NCBI RefSeq assembly: GCF_001440345.1
Contig: NZ_LJYX01000006.1
Coordinates: 930,001-994,000 of the forward strand
Direction of reading: 5' to 3'
DNA from: Colwellia sp. TT2012
GTDB taxonomy: Bacteria > Pseudomonadota > Gammaproteobacteria > Enterobacterales > Alteromonadaceae
Length of the DNA stretch: 64,000 bases
Positions 55,916 through 64,000 of the stretch are shown here, one piece after another (the stretch's first letter is position 1; every line of letters begins with the position of its first letter). The notes below the pieces were generated by a model. That model made no database searches and was not told the DNA's origin. It worked only from the letters and a program-made list of their open reading frames with translations. The position numbers and the translations under genes were made by a program.

Positions 55916-58450
55916 ATGATCATGAAAAAAATTGCCTTTGCCCTCCTATTAGGTGCGCTAGGAACAACACAAAATGCTCAAGCTGGAAAAGGCTTTCAAG
56001 TTAAAGATATTGACGTTAAAGGTCTGCAGCGTGATGCCCTAGGAACATCAGCTAAAAACACTCAAGCTTCTTCAAGCTTTCAAGTCGAAGATATTGAAGT
56101 TAAAGGCCTACAGCGTGTTGCTTTAGGTGCAGCGCTAACCCACATTCCCTTCAATGTTGGTGATAACCTTAATGACTTTCGGATATCACAATCAATAAAG
56201 GCCCTTTATCAATCAGGTCACTTTAATGATATCCGTGTTTATCGTGACGGTAACCGCCTGGTCTATCGGGTAAAAGAGCGAGAGACTATCAGTGAAATTA
56301 TTTTTGATGGCAATAATGACCTTAAAGATGAGCAGTTAACTGAAAGTCTTGATGGTAGTAATATTCGTGTTGGTGAAACCCTTGATCGTACCGTCATTGC
56401 TGGCATCGAAATGGGTTTAGAAAATTTTTACCATAGTGTCGGTAAGTACAATGCTAAAGTTACCGCTAAAATTACCCACTTACCGAGAAATAGAGTTAAT
56501 TTAGAGTTTACTTTTGTCGAAGGTGATTCTGCGTCTATTAAGCAAATAAATATTATCGGTAATGAAGTTTTTTCTGATGCGGAAATATTAGATAAAATAG
56601 AGCTCACCTTTGATTCTCCTTGGTGGAATTTTATGGCACAAGATAGGTACCAGAAACAAGCCTTACAAGGGGATATGGAAACTATTAATAGCTATTATCT
56701 TAACCGGGGCTATTTGCGTTTCAAAGTAGACTCAACCCAAGTCTCAATGACTCCGGATAAAAAGGCAGTGTATATCGCTCTTAATGTCAGTGAAGGAGAG
56801 ACCTATAGCATCAGTGAAGTTGATTTTGTTGGTGATATGGCTGGTTTTGAAAATACCATACGTGCTATTAATCCTCTGCAGTCGGGTGAATTGTATAACG
56901 GCGCAGAAGTCACCTATACCGAAGACGTTATTAGTAAGTTTCTAGGACGCTATGGTTATGCTTATCCTAAAGTGACTATCATTCCAGAAATAGATGATGA
57001 AAACCATACGGTTAAATTGTCTATATCGATTGACCCCGGTAAACGTATTTATGTTAATCGCATTAATTTTACCGGTAACCATGTGACTGCCGATCATGTA
57101 TTACGCCGTGAAATGCGTCAAATGGAAGGCGCTTGGTTATCTAATGGCGTGGTAGAATCGTCGAAGTCTTGGTTGATGCGTTTGCCTTATATGGAAACCG
57201 TGGAGTTTGAAACCAAACAAATTGAGGGCGAAGACGATTTAGTTGATATCGATTTTACCGTTAAAGAGCAACCCTCAGGTTCATTCAATGCGGGTATAGG
57301 TTACGGCTCACAAACAAAGTTAAGTATTAATGCGGGTGTTCAACAAAATAACTTCTTAGGGACGGGTAATCAACTTGGTTTTAATATAGCGAAGAATTAT
57401 TATCAAAAAAGTGCCACCATTTCTTTTACCGACCCTTACTTTACCGTCGATGCTATTTCCCTTGGTGGACAAGTTTACTATAGCGAATACGATGCCGGTA
57501 ATGCCAATATGGTTGAGTATAATAATAAAACCTTTGGTCTGGGCCTTAACTGGGGCTTTCCGGTCAATGAATATCTAAGGTTGAATTTTGGTGTCGGTTG
57601 GAAGTACAACCAAATATCACAATTACAAGCCTATGATCAAATTCAAGATTTTTATGATATTTATGCCGATCCAAATGACCCCGATGGTCAATTAGCCTTT
57701 AAAACATTGGATTTAAATGCGGGTTTATCTCGTAGTACTTTAAACCGAGGTACCTTTCCTACAGCAGGTTCAACGCAGCGATTTAATGTTAAAATGACTT
57801 CGCCAAAATCCGATTTACAGTATTTTAAAATAAACTATGATGCCAAATTTTATTTTCCTTTAACACGTAGTCAAAAATGGTCGGTGTTAACCCGTATACA
57901 GCTTGGTTATGCCAATGGTTATGGGCAAGTAGATGGCAATGATCAACTGTTACCTTTCTGGGAGAATTTTAGTGCCGGTGGTGACACCTTACGTGGTTTT
58001 GAGAATAATACTATTGGTCCGCGGGCAATATATCGTACCCCGCAATCAATACCTGGCGGCTGTTGCTTAGGGCCAGATAATGACTCTATTTATGTCAATG
58101 AACGTTCGGTTGGTGGTAATGCCATGGCAATTGCCGGCATAGAGCTGATAGTACCGACACCATTTTTAGATGAAAGTTATGCTAACAGTGTTCGTACCAG
58201 TATATTCTGGGATGTGGGTAATGTTTGGGATACTGAATTTAATATAGATAACTATGCTAACTTAGACCCGGCTGAATATGAGAAAATTGCTGATTTTTCT
58301 GATCCAACACGTTTTCGTAGTTCAGCAGGTATTTCTATTCAATGGCTTTCGCCAATGGGGCCAATGATATTTAGTTTTGCTAAATCAATTAGGGAAGAAG
58401 AAGGCGACGATACAGAATACTTTGGCTTTAATATTGGTAAAACATTTTAA
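55916..58450 (+). CDS. bamA: Outer-membrane protein assembly factor BamA with N-terminal duplication
   Basis: BamA is the essential barrel that inserts outer-membrane proteins. The 844-residue product has a signal peptide (residues 1-23, ending NAQA), five POTRA domains and a C-terminal 16-strand barrel ending GFNIGKTF. Residues 15-41 and 42-69 are an in-frame duplication: LGTTQNAQAGKGFQVKDIDV, then KGLQRDA, recurs as LGTSAKNTQASSSFQVEDIE, then VKGLQRVA. The second copy is the normal start of POTRA1. The first adds about 28 residues, which explains the length above the usual about 800-815. A second ATG at 55922 is possible. Loop 6 motif RGF is present in TLRGFENN. Confidence 0.96.
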   Translation: MIMKKIAFALLLGALGTTQNAQAGKGFQVKDIDVKGLQRDALGTSAKNTQASSSFQVEDIEVKGLQRVALGAALTHIPFNVGDNLNDFRISQSIKALYQSGHFNDIRVYRDGNRLVYRVKERETISEIIFDGNNDLKDEQLTESLDGSNIRVGETLDRTVIAGIEMGLENFYHSVGKYNAKVTAKITHLPRNRVNLEFTFVEGDSASIKQINIIGNEVFSDAEILDKIELTFDSPWWNFMAQDRYQKQALQGDMETINSYYLNRGYLRFKVDSTQVSMTPDKKAVYIALNVSEGETYSISEVDFVGDMAGFENTIRAINPLQSGELYNGAEVTYTEDVISKFLGRYGYAYPKVTIIPEIDDENHTVKLSISIDPGKRIYVNRINFTGNHVTADHVLRREMRQMEGAWLSNGVVESSKSWLMRLPYMETVEFETKQIEGEDDLVDIDFTVKEQPSGSFNAGIGYGSQTKLSINAGVQQNNFLGTGNQLGFNIAKNYYQKSATISFTDPYFTVDAISLGGQVYYSEYDAGNANMVEYNNKTFGLGLNWGFPVNEYLRLNFGVGWKYNQISQLQAYDQIQDFYDIYADPNDPDGQLAFKTLDLNAGLSRSTLNRGTFPTAGSTQRFNVKMTSPKSDLQYFKINYDAKFYFPLTRSQKWSVLTRIQLGYANGYGQVDGNDQLLPFWENFSAGGDTLRGFENNTIGPRAIYRTPQSIPGGCCLGPDNDSIYVNERSVGGNAMAIAGIELIVPTPFLDESYANSVRTSIFWDVGNVWDTEFNIDNYANLDPAEYEKIADFSDPTRFRSSAGISIQWLSPMGPMIFSFAKSIREEEGDDTEYFGFNIGKTF

Positions 58451-58568
58451 AGTACTTTTTAAAGTAGCTTTTAGCTGCGTAATATCAATAAATCTTGCTA
58501 TATTAGCCGACATAAATAATTTTCCGTGTAAATAGTAAGAAAAAAATAATAAATAAAGGGGAACAACG

Positions 58569-59087
58569 TTGAATAAAGTTATCAAAACTATGGTTATGGG
58601 CGTAGCTGCGTCAGGTATATTATTAGCAAATACAATCATGGCTGCTGAGCAAAAAATTGCGGTAGTAAATTTTCAAGAAATAATGGGGAAAATTCCGCAA
58701 ACAGCTGCTTTAATGCAAAGCTTAGAAGCTGAATTTAAAGATGATAAAGCTATTATCACTCAGCTTGAAAAAGACATTAAATATTATCGAGAAAAACTTA
58801 AGCGTGATGGCTCATTAATGAGTGTTAAAGAAAAAGAAGAGTTAGAAGTTAAAATTAAGTCATTATTTCAAGAATACCAAGTTAAAGGTAAAGCACTACA
58901 ACAAAAAGCGACTCAACGTCAAAACCAAGAAACCAATAAAATTATCGCCTTAGTACGTAAAGCGGTCGATAGTATTGCCGCTAAACAAGATTATGATTTA
59001 GTGCTTTCTCAACAAGCCGTTGTTTATTCTAAACCCAATGCAAGTATTACTGACCTTGTAGTAGAGCATGTTAGTAAGCTTAAATAA
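58569..59087 (+). CDS. skp: Periplasmic chaperone Skp (OmpH)
   Basis: Skp holds unfolded outer-membrane proteins in the periplasm for delivery to BamA. The 172-residue protein starts at TTG with AAGGGGAA upstream. It has a signal peptide (residues 1-26, ending IMAAE), then IAVVNFQEIMGKIPQTAAL. A long charged coiled coil (about 55-120) forms the tentacles, and a beta end contains YDLVLSQQAVVYSKP. It sits between bamA and lpxD in the conserved order. Confidence 0.94.
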   Translation: MNKVIKTMVMGVAASGILLANTIMAAEQKIAVVNFQEIMGKIPQTAALMQSLEAEFKDDKAIITQLEKDIKYYREKLKRDGSLMSVKEKEELEVKIKSLFQEYQVKGKALQQKATQRQNQETNKIIALVRKAVDSIAAKQDYDLVLSQQAVVYSKPNASITDLVVEHVSKLK

Positions 59088-59152
59088 CCGCATAAATATC
59101 ATTATCATTAATATTGGTGATTGTTTTAATCATCGAGGTAAGAGGCACTGAT

Positions 59153-60202
59153 ATGACTTATACGTTAGCTGAAATAGCTATCAAGCTTGAGGCCAAATTG
59201 ATAATACCAGCACAGCTGGATGAGTCAAAGGTAGCCCTAACTCAAATAAGTAGCTTAGCAACGTTAACTAATGCGGCAACCGGGCAAGTGGCTTTTTTAG
59301 CCAATAATAAATACCAACCACAACTGAACTCAACTAAGGCGAGTGCAGTTATTCTAGCACCTGATGCGGTAGAATCCTGCCCAGTCAGTGTTCTAGTAAT
59401 GGATAACCCCTATATGGGCTATGCTATACTCGCTAATTTGCTTGATAACACGCCAAAAGTTGCTCTGGGTATCCATGCCAGTGCGGTTATTGCTGACAAT
59501 GTTGCTATTGGTAATAATGTCAGTGTTGGCGCTAATACCGTCATTGAATCTGGGGTGAAATTAGCGGATAACGTCAGTATTGGTGCTGGCTGTTTTATCG
59601 GTGAAGGAGTCAATATTGGTGAGGCGAGCACGCTTTGGGCAAATATTACTATTTACCATCAAGTACAAATTGGTCATCACTGTTTAATTCAAGCTAATAC
59701 CGTTATTGGCTCTGATGGCTTTGGCTATGCGCCAGTTAAGGGACCCTATAAATGGCATAAAATCCCACAACTGGGTAGTGTTATTATTGGTAACCACGTT
59801 GAAATTGGTGCGAGTACCACCATTGACCGAGGTGCACTGGATAACACCGAAATACGAGACGGTGTAATTTTAGATAACCAGATACAAATTGCTCATAATG
59901 TTATTGTTGGTGAAAACACCGCTATGGCCGCTTGTAGTGTTATTGCGGGTAGTACTGTTATGGGTAAAAACTGTACCATAGCAGGCTTGGTTGGCGTAAA
60001 TGGTCATATAAATATTGCCGATAACTGTGTTTTTACCGGCATGGCTATGGTCACTAAAGATATCAGCCAAGCCGGTGTTTATTCTTCTGGTATGCCAGCC
60101 GTACCAAATAAAGAATGGAATAAAACCAATGCTCGGGTGAAACGACTTGAACGCTTAACTAAACGAGTAAAAGAGTTAGAAAAATTACTCGCGAATAACT
60201 AG
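59153..60202 (+). CDS. lpxD: UDP-3-O-(3-hydroxyacyl)glucosamine N-acyltransferase
   Basis: LpxD adds the N-linked hydroxyacyl chain in the third step of lipid A synthesis. I take ATG at 59153 (MTYTLAEIAIKLEAKLI), which matches the family and has AAGAGG upstream. A GTG at 59114 would add 13 hydrophobic residues. The 349-residue protein has the N-terminal uridine-binding domain (QVAFLANNKYQ). A hexapeptide beta-helix has the catalytic His region QIAHNVIVGENTAMAA, followed by a C-terminal helix. Confidence 0.96.
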   Translation: MTYTLAEIAIKLEAKLIIPAQLDESKVALTQISSLATLTNAATGQVAFLANNKYQPQLNSTKASAVILAPDAVESCPVSVLVMDNPYMGYAILANLLDNTPKVALGIHASAVIADNVAIGNNVSVGANTVIESGVKLADNVSIGAGCFIGEGVNIGEASTLWANITIYHQVQIGHHCLIQANTVIGSDGFGYAPVKGPYKWHKIPQLGSVIIGNHVEIGASTTIDRGALDNTEIRDGVILDNQIQIAHNVIVGENTAMAACSVIAGSTVMGKNCTIAGLVGVNGHINIADNCVFTGMAMVTKDISQAGVYSSGMPAVPNKEWNKTNARVKRLERLTKRVKELEKLLANN

Positions 60203-60329
60203 CTATTAGCCCAGTCAATGCGTAAAATACGGGAAAGTTACTGCCATCATACAAGATAACGCTGACGCAAAGATAGTACACGATTAGTTCACTATTAACT
60301 AATCGTGTTAGCCAACAAGGAATATTCAT

Positions 60330-60782
60330 TTGGACACTGTAAAAAAACCAATCGATCTTAACGAAATTAAAACACTAATACCTCACAGGTACCCGATGCT
60401 ATTAGTGGATAAAGTCGTTGATCATGAACCAGGGAAATCGTTACACGCCATAAAAAATGTCACGATTAACGAACCTGTTTTTAATGGCCATTTTCCAGAG
60501 TTAGCAATATTTCCGGGTGTTTTAATTTTAGAAGCCTTAGCACAGGCAACGGGTATTCTTGGCTTTAAAAGTAGCAAAGGCCGTGGTAAAAATGAAATGT
60601 ACTTATTTGCCTCTATCGATAAGGCTAGGTTTAAAAAGCCAGTATTCCCAGGCGATACCCTGCACTTGCATGTTGAACTTCTAAAAGAGCGTCAAGGAAT
60701 GTGGAAATTTTATGGTGAAGCACGGGTTGATGGCGAGGTGGTTTGTAGTGCCAATCTTATGTGTGCACGTCGCACTTTATAA
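60330..60782 (+). CDS. fabZ: 3-hydroxyacyl-ACP dehydratase FabZ
   Basis: FabZ dehydrates 3-hydroxyacyl-ACP in fatty acid elongation and competes with LpxA for 3-hydroxymyristoyl-ACP. The 150-residue hotdog-fold protein starts at TTG with AAGGAAT upstream. It has [14 protein letters not shown] and the catalytic [20 protein letters not shown] (His and Glu), then [13 protein letters not shown]. It is located between lpxD and lpxA as usual, coupling membrane and lipid A synthesis. Confidence 0.97.
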   Translation: MDTVKKPIDLNEIKTLIPHRYPMLLVDKVVDHEPGKSLHAIKNVTINEPVFNGHFPELAIFPGVLILEALAQATGILGFKSSKGRGKNEMYLFASIDKARFKKPVFPGDTLHLHVELLKERQGMWKFYGEARVDGEVVCSANLMCARRTL

Positions 60783-60830
60783 CGTTTATTTAATAATAAA
60801 TGCACACCTATCCAGTAGAAGAGTAAACTC

Positions 60831-61601
60831 ATGATTCATCCTCAAGCTATTATTGAGCCAGGCGCTGTTATTGGCGAAAATGTTGCCATCGGTCCCTGGA
60901 CTTATATTGCCGGTAATGTAGTTATTGGTGATAACTGTGAGATTAGCTCACATGTGGTTATTAATGGCCCAACTCGGTTAGGTAAAGGTAACCGAATTTT
61001 TCAATTCGCCAGTATTGGTGAAGATTGTCAAGACCTTAAATACGCAGGTGAACCAACAGAGTTGGTTATTGGTGACAATAATACCTTTCGAGAGTCATGT
61101 ACTATTCACCGTGGCACGATTCAAGATAATAGTATTACCCAAATAGGCAGTAATAATTTATTTATGGCCTATACCCATGTTGCTCACGATTGTGTGGTTG
61201 GCAGTCATTGTATTTTTGCTAATAATGCTTCTATTGCCGGTCATGTGCACGTTGGTGATCATGCTATTATTGGTGGCATGGTAGGTGTACATCAGTTCTG
61301 CCATATAGGCGCACATAGTTTTATTGCCGGTAATGCCTTAATACTTAAAGATGTGCCTGCCTATGTTATGGCGTCAGGGCAACCAGCAAAACCTTTTGGC
61401 TTAAATAGTGAAGGGCTAAGACGTCGTGGTTTTTCTAATGACACCATATTAACCATTAAACGTGCTTATAAAATAATGTACCGCCAAGGTTTATCCGTTG
61501 CCGAAGCATTAAACAAAATCAGTGAAATGCCAGCACAATCTTCAGAATTACAACTGTTTTGTGACTCAATCAAAACCTCTAATCGCGGCATCATTCGTTA
61601 A
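60831..61601 (+). CDS. lpxA: UDP-N-acetylglucosamine acyltransferase
   Basis: LpxA adds the first 3-hydroxyacyl chain to UDP-GlcNAc. The 256-residue protein is a left-handed beta-helix of hexapeptide repeats. The catalytic His is in MAYTHVAHDCVVGSHC; further motifs are NNLF, VGVHQFCHIGAHSF and GLNSEGLRRRGF. A C-terminal helical part follows. All family features are present. Confidence 0.97.
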   Translation: MIHPQAIIEPGAVIGENVAIGPWTYIAGNVVIGDNCEISSHVVINGPTRLGKGNRIFQFASIGEDCQDLKYAGEPTELVIGDNNTFRESCTIHRGTIQDNSITQIGSNNLFMAYTHVAHDCVVGSHCIFANNASIAGHVHVGDHAIIGGMVGVHQFCHIGAHSFIAGNALILKDVPAYVMASGQPAKPFGLNSEGLRRRGFSNDTILTIKRAYKIMYRQGLSVAEALNKISEMPAQSSELQLFCDSIKTSNRGIIR

Positions 61602-61674
61602 AGAACTGCCGTTAATACCTGCCTTAGGAGCTACCTAATGCAGGTACCGTTAACTTTAAGTACTTTTAACGCCT

Positions 61675-62841
61675 ATGACTGCTCAGAAGAAAACCTCTCT
61701 CCAACAAGTTGTCTTTGCTATTGTTGTTGGTGAACATTCAGGTGATACCCTAGGCGCAGGCCTGATAACTTCATTACGTATAACACACCCTAATGCTAAA
61801 TTTATTGGTATTGGTGGCCCCAAGATGCAAGTACTGGGTTTTGAAAGCCTATTTGCCATGGATGAATTGTCTGTGATGGGTTTGGTAGAAGTTCTTGGCC
61901 GTATCCGACGTTTATTACATGTCCGTAAAACCTTAAAAAATTATTTTACTAGTAATAAACCCGATGTTTTTATTGGTATTGATGCGCCTGATTTTAACAT
62001 TACTCTTGAGTTAAAGCTTAAGGCCGAGGGCATTAAAACAGTACATTATGTTAGCCCATCCGTTTGGGCTTGGCGTGAAAAACGTATTTTTAAAATAGCC
62101 AAAGCAACCGACATGGTGTTGGCTTTATTGCCCTTTGAAAAAGCCTTTTACGATAAACATAATGTGCCTTGTACTTTTGTCGGACATCCTCTTGCCGATG
62201 ATATCCCCATGCAAAGCGATAAAGCGCTTGCCAGAACTAAGCTAGGTTTAGCGCAAGACAAAAAGATTCTCGCGCTTATGCCCGGCAGTCGTAGTGGCGA
62301 ATTATCCCGCTTACTTAGCGACTTCTTTGCCAGTGCCAAGCAATTACAGGCTCAAGATAGTGACTTGCTTTTTGTTGCTCCTATGATTAGTGCACAACGT
62401 GTTGAACAATTTAATGCCCTTAAAGCTGAGCTTGCCCCTGATTTACCGGTTAAAGTCATCCTCAATGAAACTCAAGCCGTGATGGCAGCCAGTGATTGCT
62501 TATTAACCGCTTCAGGAACAGTTACCTTAGAAGCTGCTTTAATTAAAAGGCCCATGGTGATTTGTTATAAGTTTAGCCCAGTAACTTTTTATTTAGCACG
62601 CTGGTTGGTTAAGTTGAAATGGTTTTCTTTACCTAATCTATTAGCAAATAAGTCTTTAGTACCTGAATTATTGCAAAAACAAGTGTGCCCAGACAATATT
62701 GTGCCGTTAATTAAAGAGCGTTTATATCAAGACCAAAGTCAACTTAATGACAGTTATCAGGCCATTCATCTGCAATTAAAGTGTGATGCAAGTGAGCAAG
62801 CTGCCAAGGCAGTACTTGATGTTTTATCGACAAAACCCTAG
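61675..62841 (+). CDS. lpxB: Lipid-A-disaccharide synthase
   Basis: LpxB condenses UDP-2,3-diacylglucosamine with lipid X to form the lipid A disaccharide. The 388-residue GT19-family glycosyltransferase has VVGEHSGDTLGAGL near the N-terminus and FIGIGGPKMQVLGF. IGIDAPDFNITLELKLK, YVSPSVWAWREKRI and ALMPGSRSGELSRLL follow. The initial GEHSGD replaces the more common GEASGD; the change is conservative. It is followed by rnhB 53 bp on. Confidence 0.96.
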   Translation: MTAQKKTSLQQVVFAIVVGEHSGDTLGAGLITSLRITHPNAKFIGIGGPKMQVLGFESLFAMDELSVMGLVEVLGRIRRLLHVRKTLKNYFTSNKPDVFIGIDAPDFNITLELKLKAEGIKTVHYVSPSVWAWREKRIFKIAKATDMVLALLPFEKAFYDKHNVPCTFVGHPLADDIPMQSDKALARTKLGLAQDKKILALMPGSRSGELSRLLSDFFASAKQLQAQDSDLLFVAPMISAQRVEQFNALKAELAPDLPVKVILNETQAVMAASDCLLTASGTVTLEAALIKRPMVICYKFSPVTFYLARWLVKLKWFSLPNLLANKSLVPELLQKQVCPDNIVPLIKERLYQDQSQLNDSYQAIHLQLKCDASEQAAKAVLDVLSTKP

Positions 62842-62894
62842 ATAATGTATAATTTCAAGCCATAGTAATTAATCAATAATATAAGACTAAATTT

Positions 62895-63548
62895 ATGCCG
62901 AGCAAACAAATATTCCCTAAATTTGAGTATCCCGTCGCCTATTGTATTGCCGGTGTAGACGAAGTTGGCCGTGGTCCTTTGGTCGGCGATGTCGTTACTG
63001 CCGCCGTCATCCTAGATCCTGATAACCCCATAGAAGGGCTAAAGGATTCTAAAAAGCTGTCAGAAAAGAAAAGAGCTCAACTTTCTATTGAAATAAAAGC
63101 CAAGGCAGTTGCTTGGTCAATAGGACGAGCAAGCCCACAAGAAATAGACACCTTGAATATTTTACACGCCACCATGCTCGCCATGCAACGTGCGGTATCT
63201 GCCCTTACTGTAGCGCCTGACTTTGTTCTTGTTGATGGCAATCGCTGCCCAACATTTTTAAGTACAGTTAATGATGAACAGAATAAAAACATCAAGATCG
63301 CCAGCCAAGCGGTGGTAAAAGGTGATGCCCGAGTTGCCGAAATAAGTGCTGCTTCCATTATTGCTAAAGTAGCTCGCGATGATGAGATGATCGCCTTAGA
63401 TAAACTCCACCCTGAGTATGGTTTTGCTAAACACAAAGGCTATCCAACCAAGTTGCATTTAGAGAAAATTATTGAGCATGGTGTACTTGATTGTTATCGA
63501 CAAAGCTTTAAACCTGTCGCTAGGGTTTTAGGTACTATCCATGAGTAA
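62895..63548 (+). CDS. rnhB: Ribonuclease HII
   Basis: RNase HII removes misincorporated ribonucleotides and RNA from RNA-DNA hybrids. The 217-residue protein has the acidic residues in [20 protein letters not shown] and [12 protein letters not shown]. Asp in [10 protein letters not shown] and the C-terminal [16 protein letters not shown], followed by [19 protein letters not shown], are typical. Its 3' end merges into a 12-bp tandem repeat that leads into dnaE, as in the conserved lpxB-rnhB-dnaE order. Confidence 0.97.
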   Translation: MPSKQIFPKFEYPVAYCIAGVDEVGRGPLVGDVVTAAVILDPDNPIEGLKDSKKLSEKKRAQLSIEIKAKAVAWSIGRASPQEIDTLNILHATMLAMQRAVSALTVAPDFVLVDGNRCPTFLSTVNDEQNKNIKIASQAVVKGDARVAEISAASIIAKVARDDEMIALDKLHPEYGFAKHKGYPTKLHLEKIIEHGVLDCYRQSFKPVARVLGTIHE

Positions 63549-63587
63549 AATCATGAGTAAAATCATGAGTAAAGGCATGACAAAATT
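63540..63587 (+). repeat. Four 12-bp tandem repeats across the rnhB-dnaE junction
   Basis: The unit CATGAGTAAAAT occurs at 63540-63551 and 63552-63563. It is then degenerate as CATGAGTAAAGG (63564-63575) and CATGACAAAATT (63576-63587). The first copy holds the end and stop of rnhB. Read from 63541, the array is an open micro-frame [16 protein letters not shown] ending in a TGA that overlaps the dnaE ATG (ATGA). Whether it is translated is unknown. Confidence 0.85.
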
Positions 63588-64000
63588 ATGACTGAGATGC
63601 ATACCGAAGAAATAGTAACGGAAGAGTCAAGCGTCTATCAGCCGCCTAAATTTATCCACTTACGTGTGCACAGTGATTTTTCTATGTGTGATGGCTTAAA
63701 AAAGGTCAAACCGATAATTGCTCGAGCTGCGGAGCTCAATATGCCAGCGATAGCGCTGACTGACCAAACTAACTTATGTGGTTTGGTAAAATATTACCAT
63801 GCAGCTCACAATGCCGGTCTCAAGCCTATTATAGGCTGTGACCTTTGGGTGAAAAGTGATGAGTTGGCGGACGAGCTTTCACGAATAGTGGTGCTTACCA
63901 CCAACAATGTTGGTTATAAAAATATCACTGAACTTATCTCTAAAGCCTATTTACGTGGACATATACAAAATAAAGCCGTTATTGATAAATCATGGCTGAT
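63588..64000 (+). CDS. dnaE: DNA polymerase III alpha subunit (N-terminal part, cut by window end)
   Basis: DnaE is the replicative polymerase. Only the first 137 codons are in the window. After a short acidic leader (MTEMHTEEIVTEESSVYQPP) comes the PHP domain with FIHLRVHSDFSMCDGLKK, IALTDQTNLCGLVKYYHAA and KPIIGCDLWV, typical of proteobacterial DnaE. The leader is somewhat longer than usual, where the protein starts near the FIHLR motif. The frame is open to the last base. Confidence 0.95.
   Translation, partial: MTEMHTEEIVTEESSVYQPPKFIHLRVHSDFSMCDGLKKVKPIIARAAELNMPAIALTDQTNLCGLVKYYHAAHNAGLKPIIGCDLWVKSDELADELSRIVVLTTNNVGYKNITELISKAYLRGHIQNKAVIDKSWL

Noticed and set aside
59114..59152. GTG start adding 13 residues to LpxD
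   Set aside because: The added residues are hydrophobic and atypical, while ATG at 59153 has AAGAGG upstream and matches the family N-terminus.

Overview
The window is AT-rich Gammaproteobacterial chromosome. The protein sequences, the gene order and the single polar-type flagellar/chemotaxis cluster fit the Colwelliaceae (Alteromonadales), most likely Colwellia or a close relative. That placement rests on family resemblance, not on a search. Almost everything is core genome. I see no prophage, transposase, CRISPR array, toxin-antitoxin or defence module, and no tRNA or rRNA gene.

Region 1 (1-22.8 kb, all + strand) is a flagellar and chemotaxis superoperon. The 3' part of fliK is followed by fliLMNOPQR-flhB (switch complex and type III export gate). 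Then come flhA-flhF-flhG-fliA (export gate, polar placement and number control, sigma-28), with a good sigma-54-type -24/-12 site in front of flhA. cheYZAB, a motC/motD-type stator pair, the polar-array ParA homologue parC, parP, cheW and a DUF2802 membrane protein complete it. This order matches the polar-flagellum clusters of Pseudomonas and Vibrio.

Region 2 (22.9-31.8 kb, + strand) holds mlaA, ribH-nusB-thiL-pgpA, a free-standing hpf, and a two-gene RND efflux pump without its own outer-membrane channel. Region 3 (31.9-39.1 kb) holds a short minus-strand DUF2986 gene, a small membrane protein, dbpA, zapE, a DUF2884 (YggN-like) protein, a DTW-domain tRNA modification enzyme and mmsA. Region 4 (39.2-47.2 kb, - strand) holds serA and rpiA, a gene-poor gap, then dapD, glnD and map, followed by a DsbA-like protein with an altered active site.

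Region 5 (47.6-64 kb, + strand) is the conserved rpsB-tsf-pyrH-frr-uppS-cdsA-dxr-rseP-bamA-skp-lpxD-fabZ-lpxA-lpxB-rnhB-dnaE run. It links translation, undecaprenyl and phospholipid synthesis, envelope stress proteolysis, outer-membrane protein assembly and lipid A synthesis. dnaE is cut by the window end.

The most unusual observations are local duplications inside this conserved block. The rseP stop region is repeated as two almost identical 100-bp tandem units plus an older decayed copy. Immediately downstream, BamA carries an in-frame duplication of its signal-peptide tail and first POTRA strand. Others are a CheA with three copies of an acidic EFExLLDELHG motif where a P2 domain would be expected, a 263-bp MITE-like element behind cheW, and a 12-bp tandem repeat that forms a micro-ORF ending on the dnaE start codon. 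I did not find a convincing wholly new multi-gene system.
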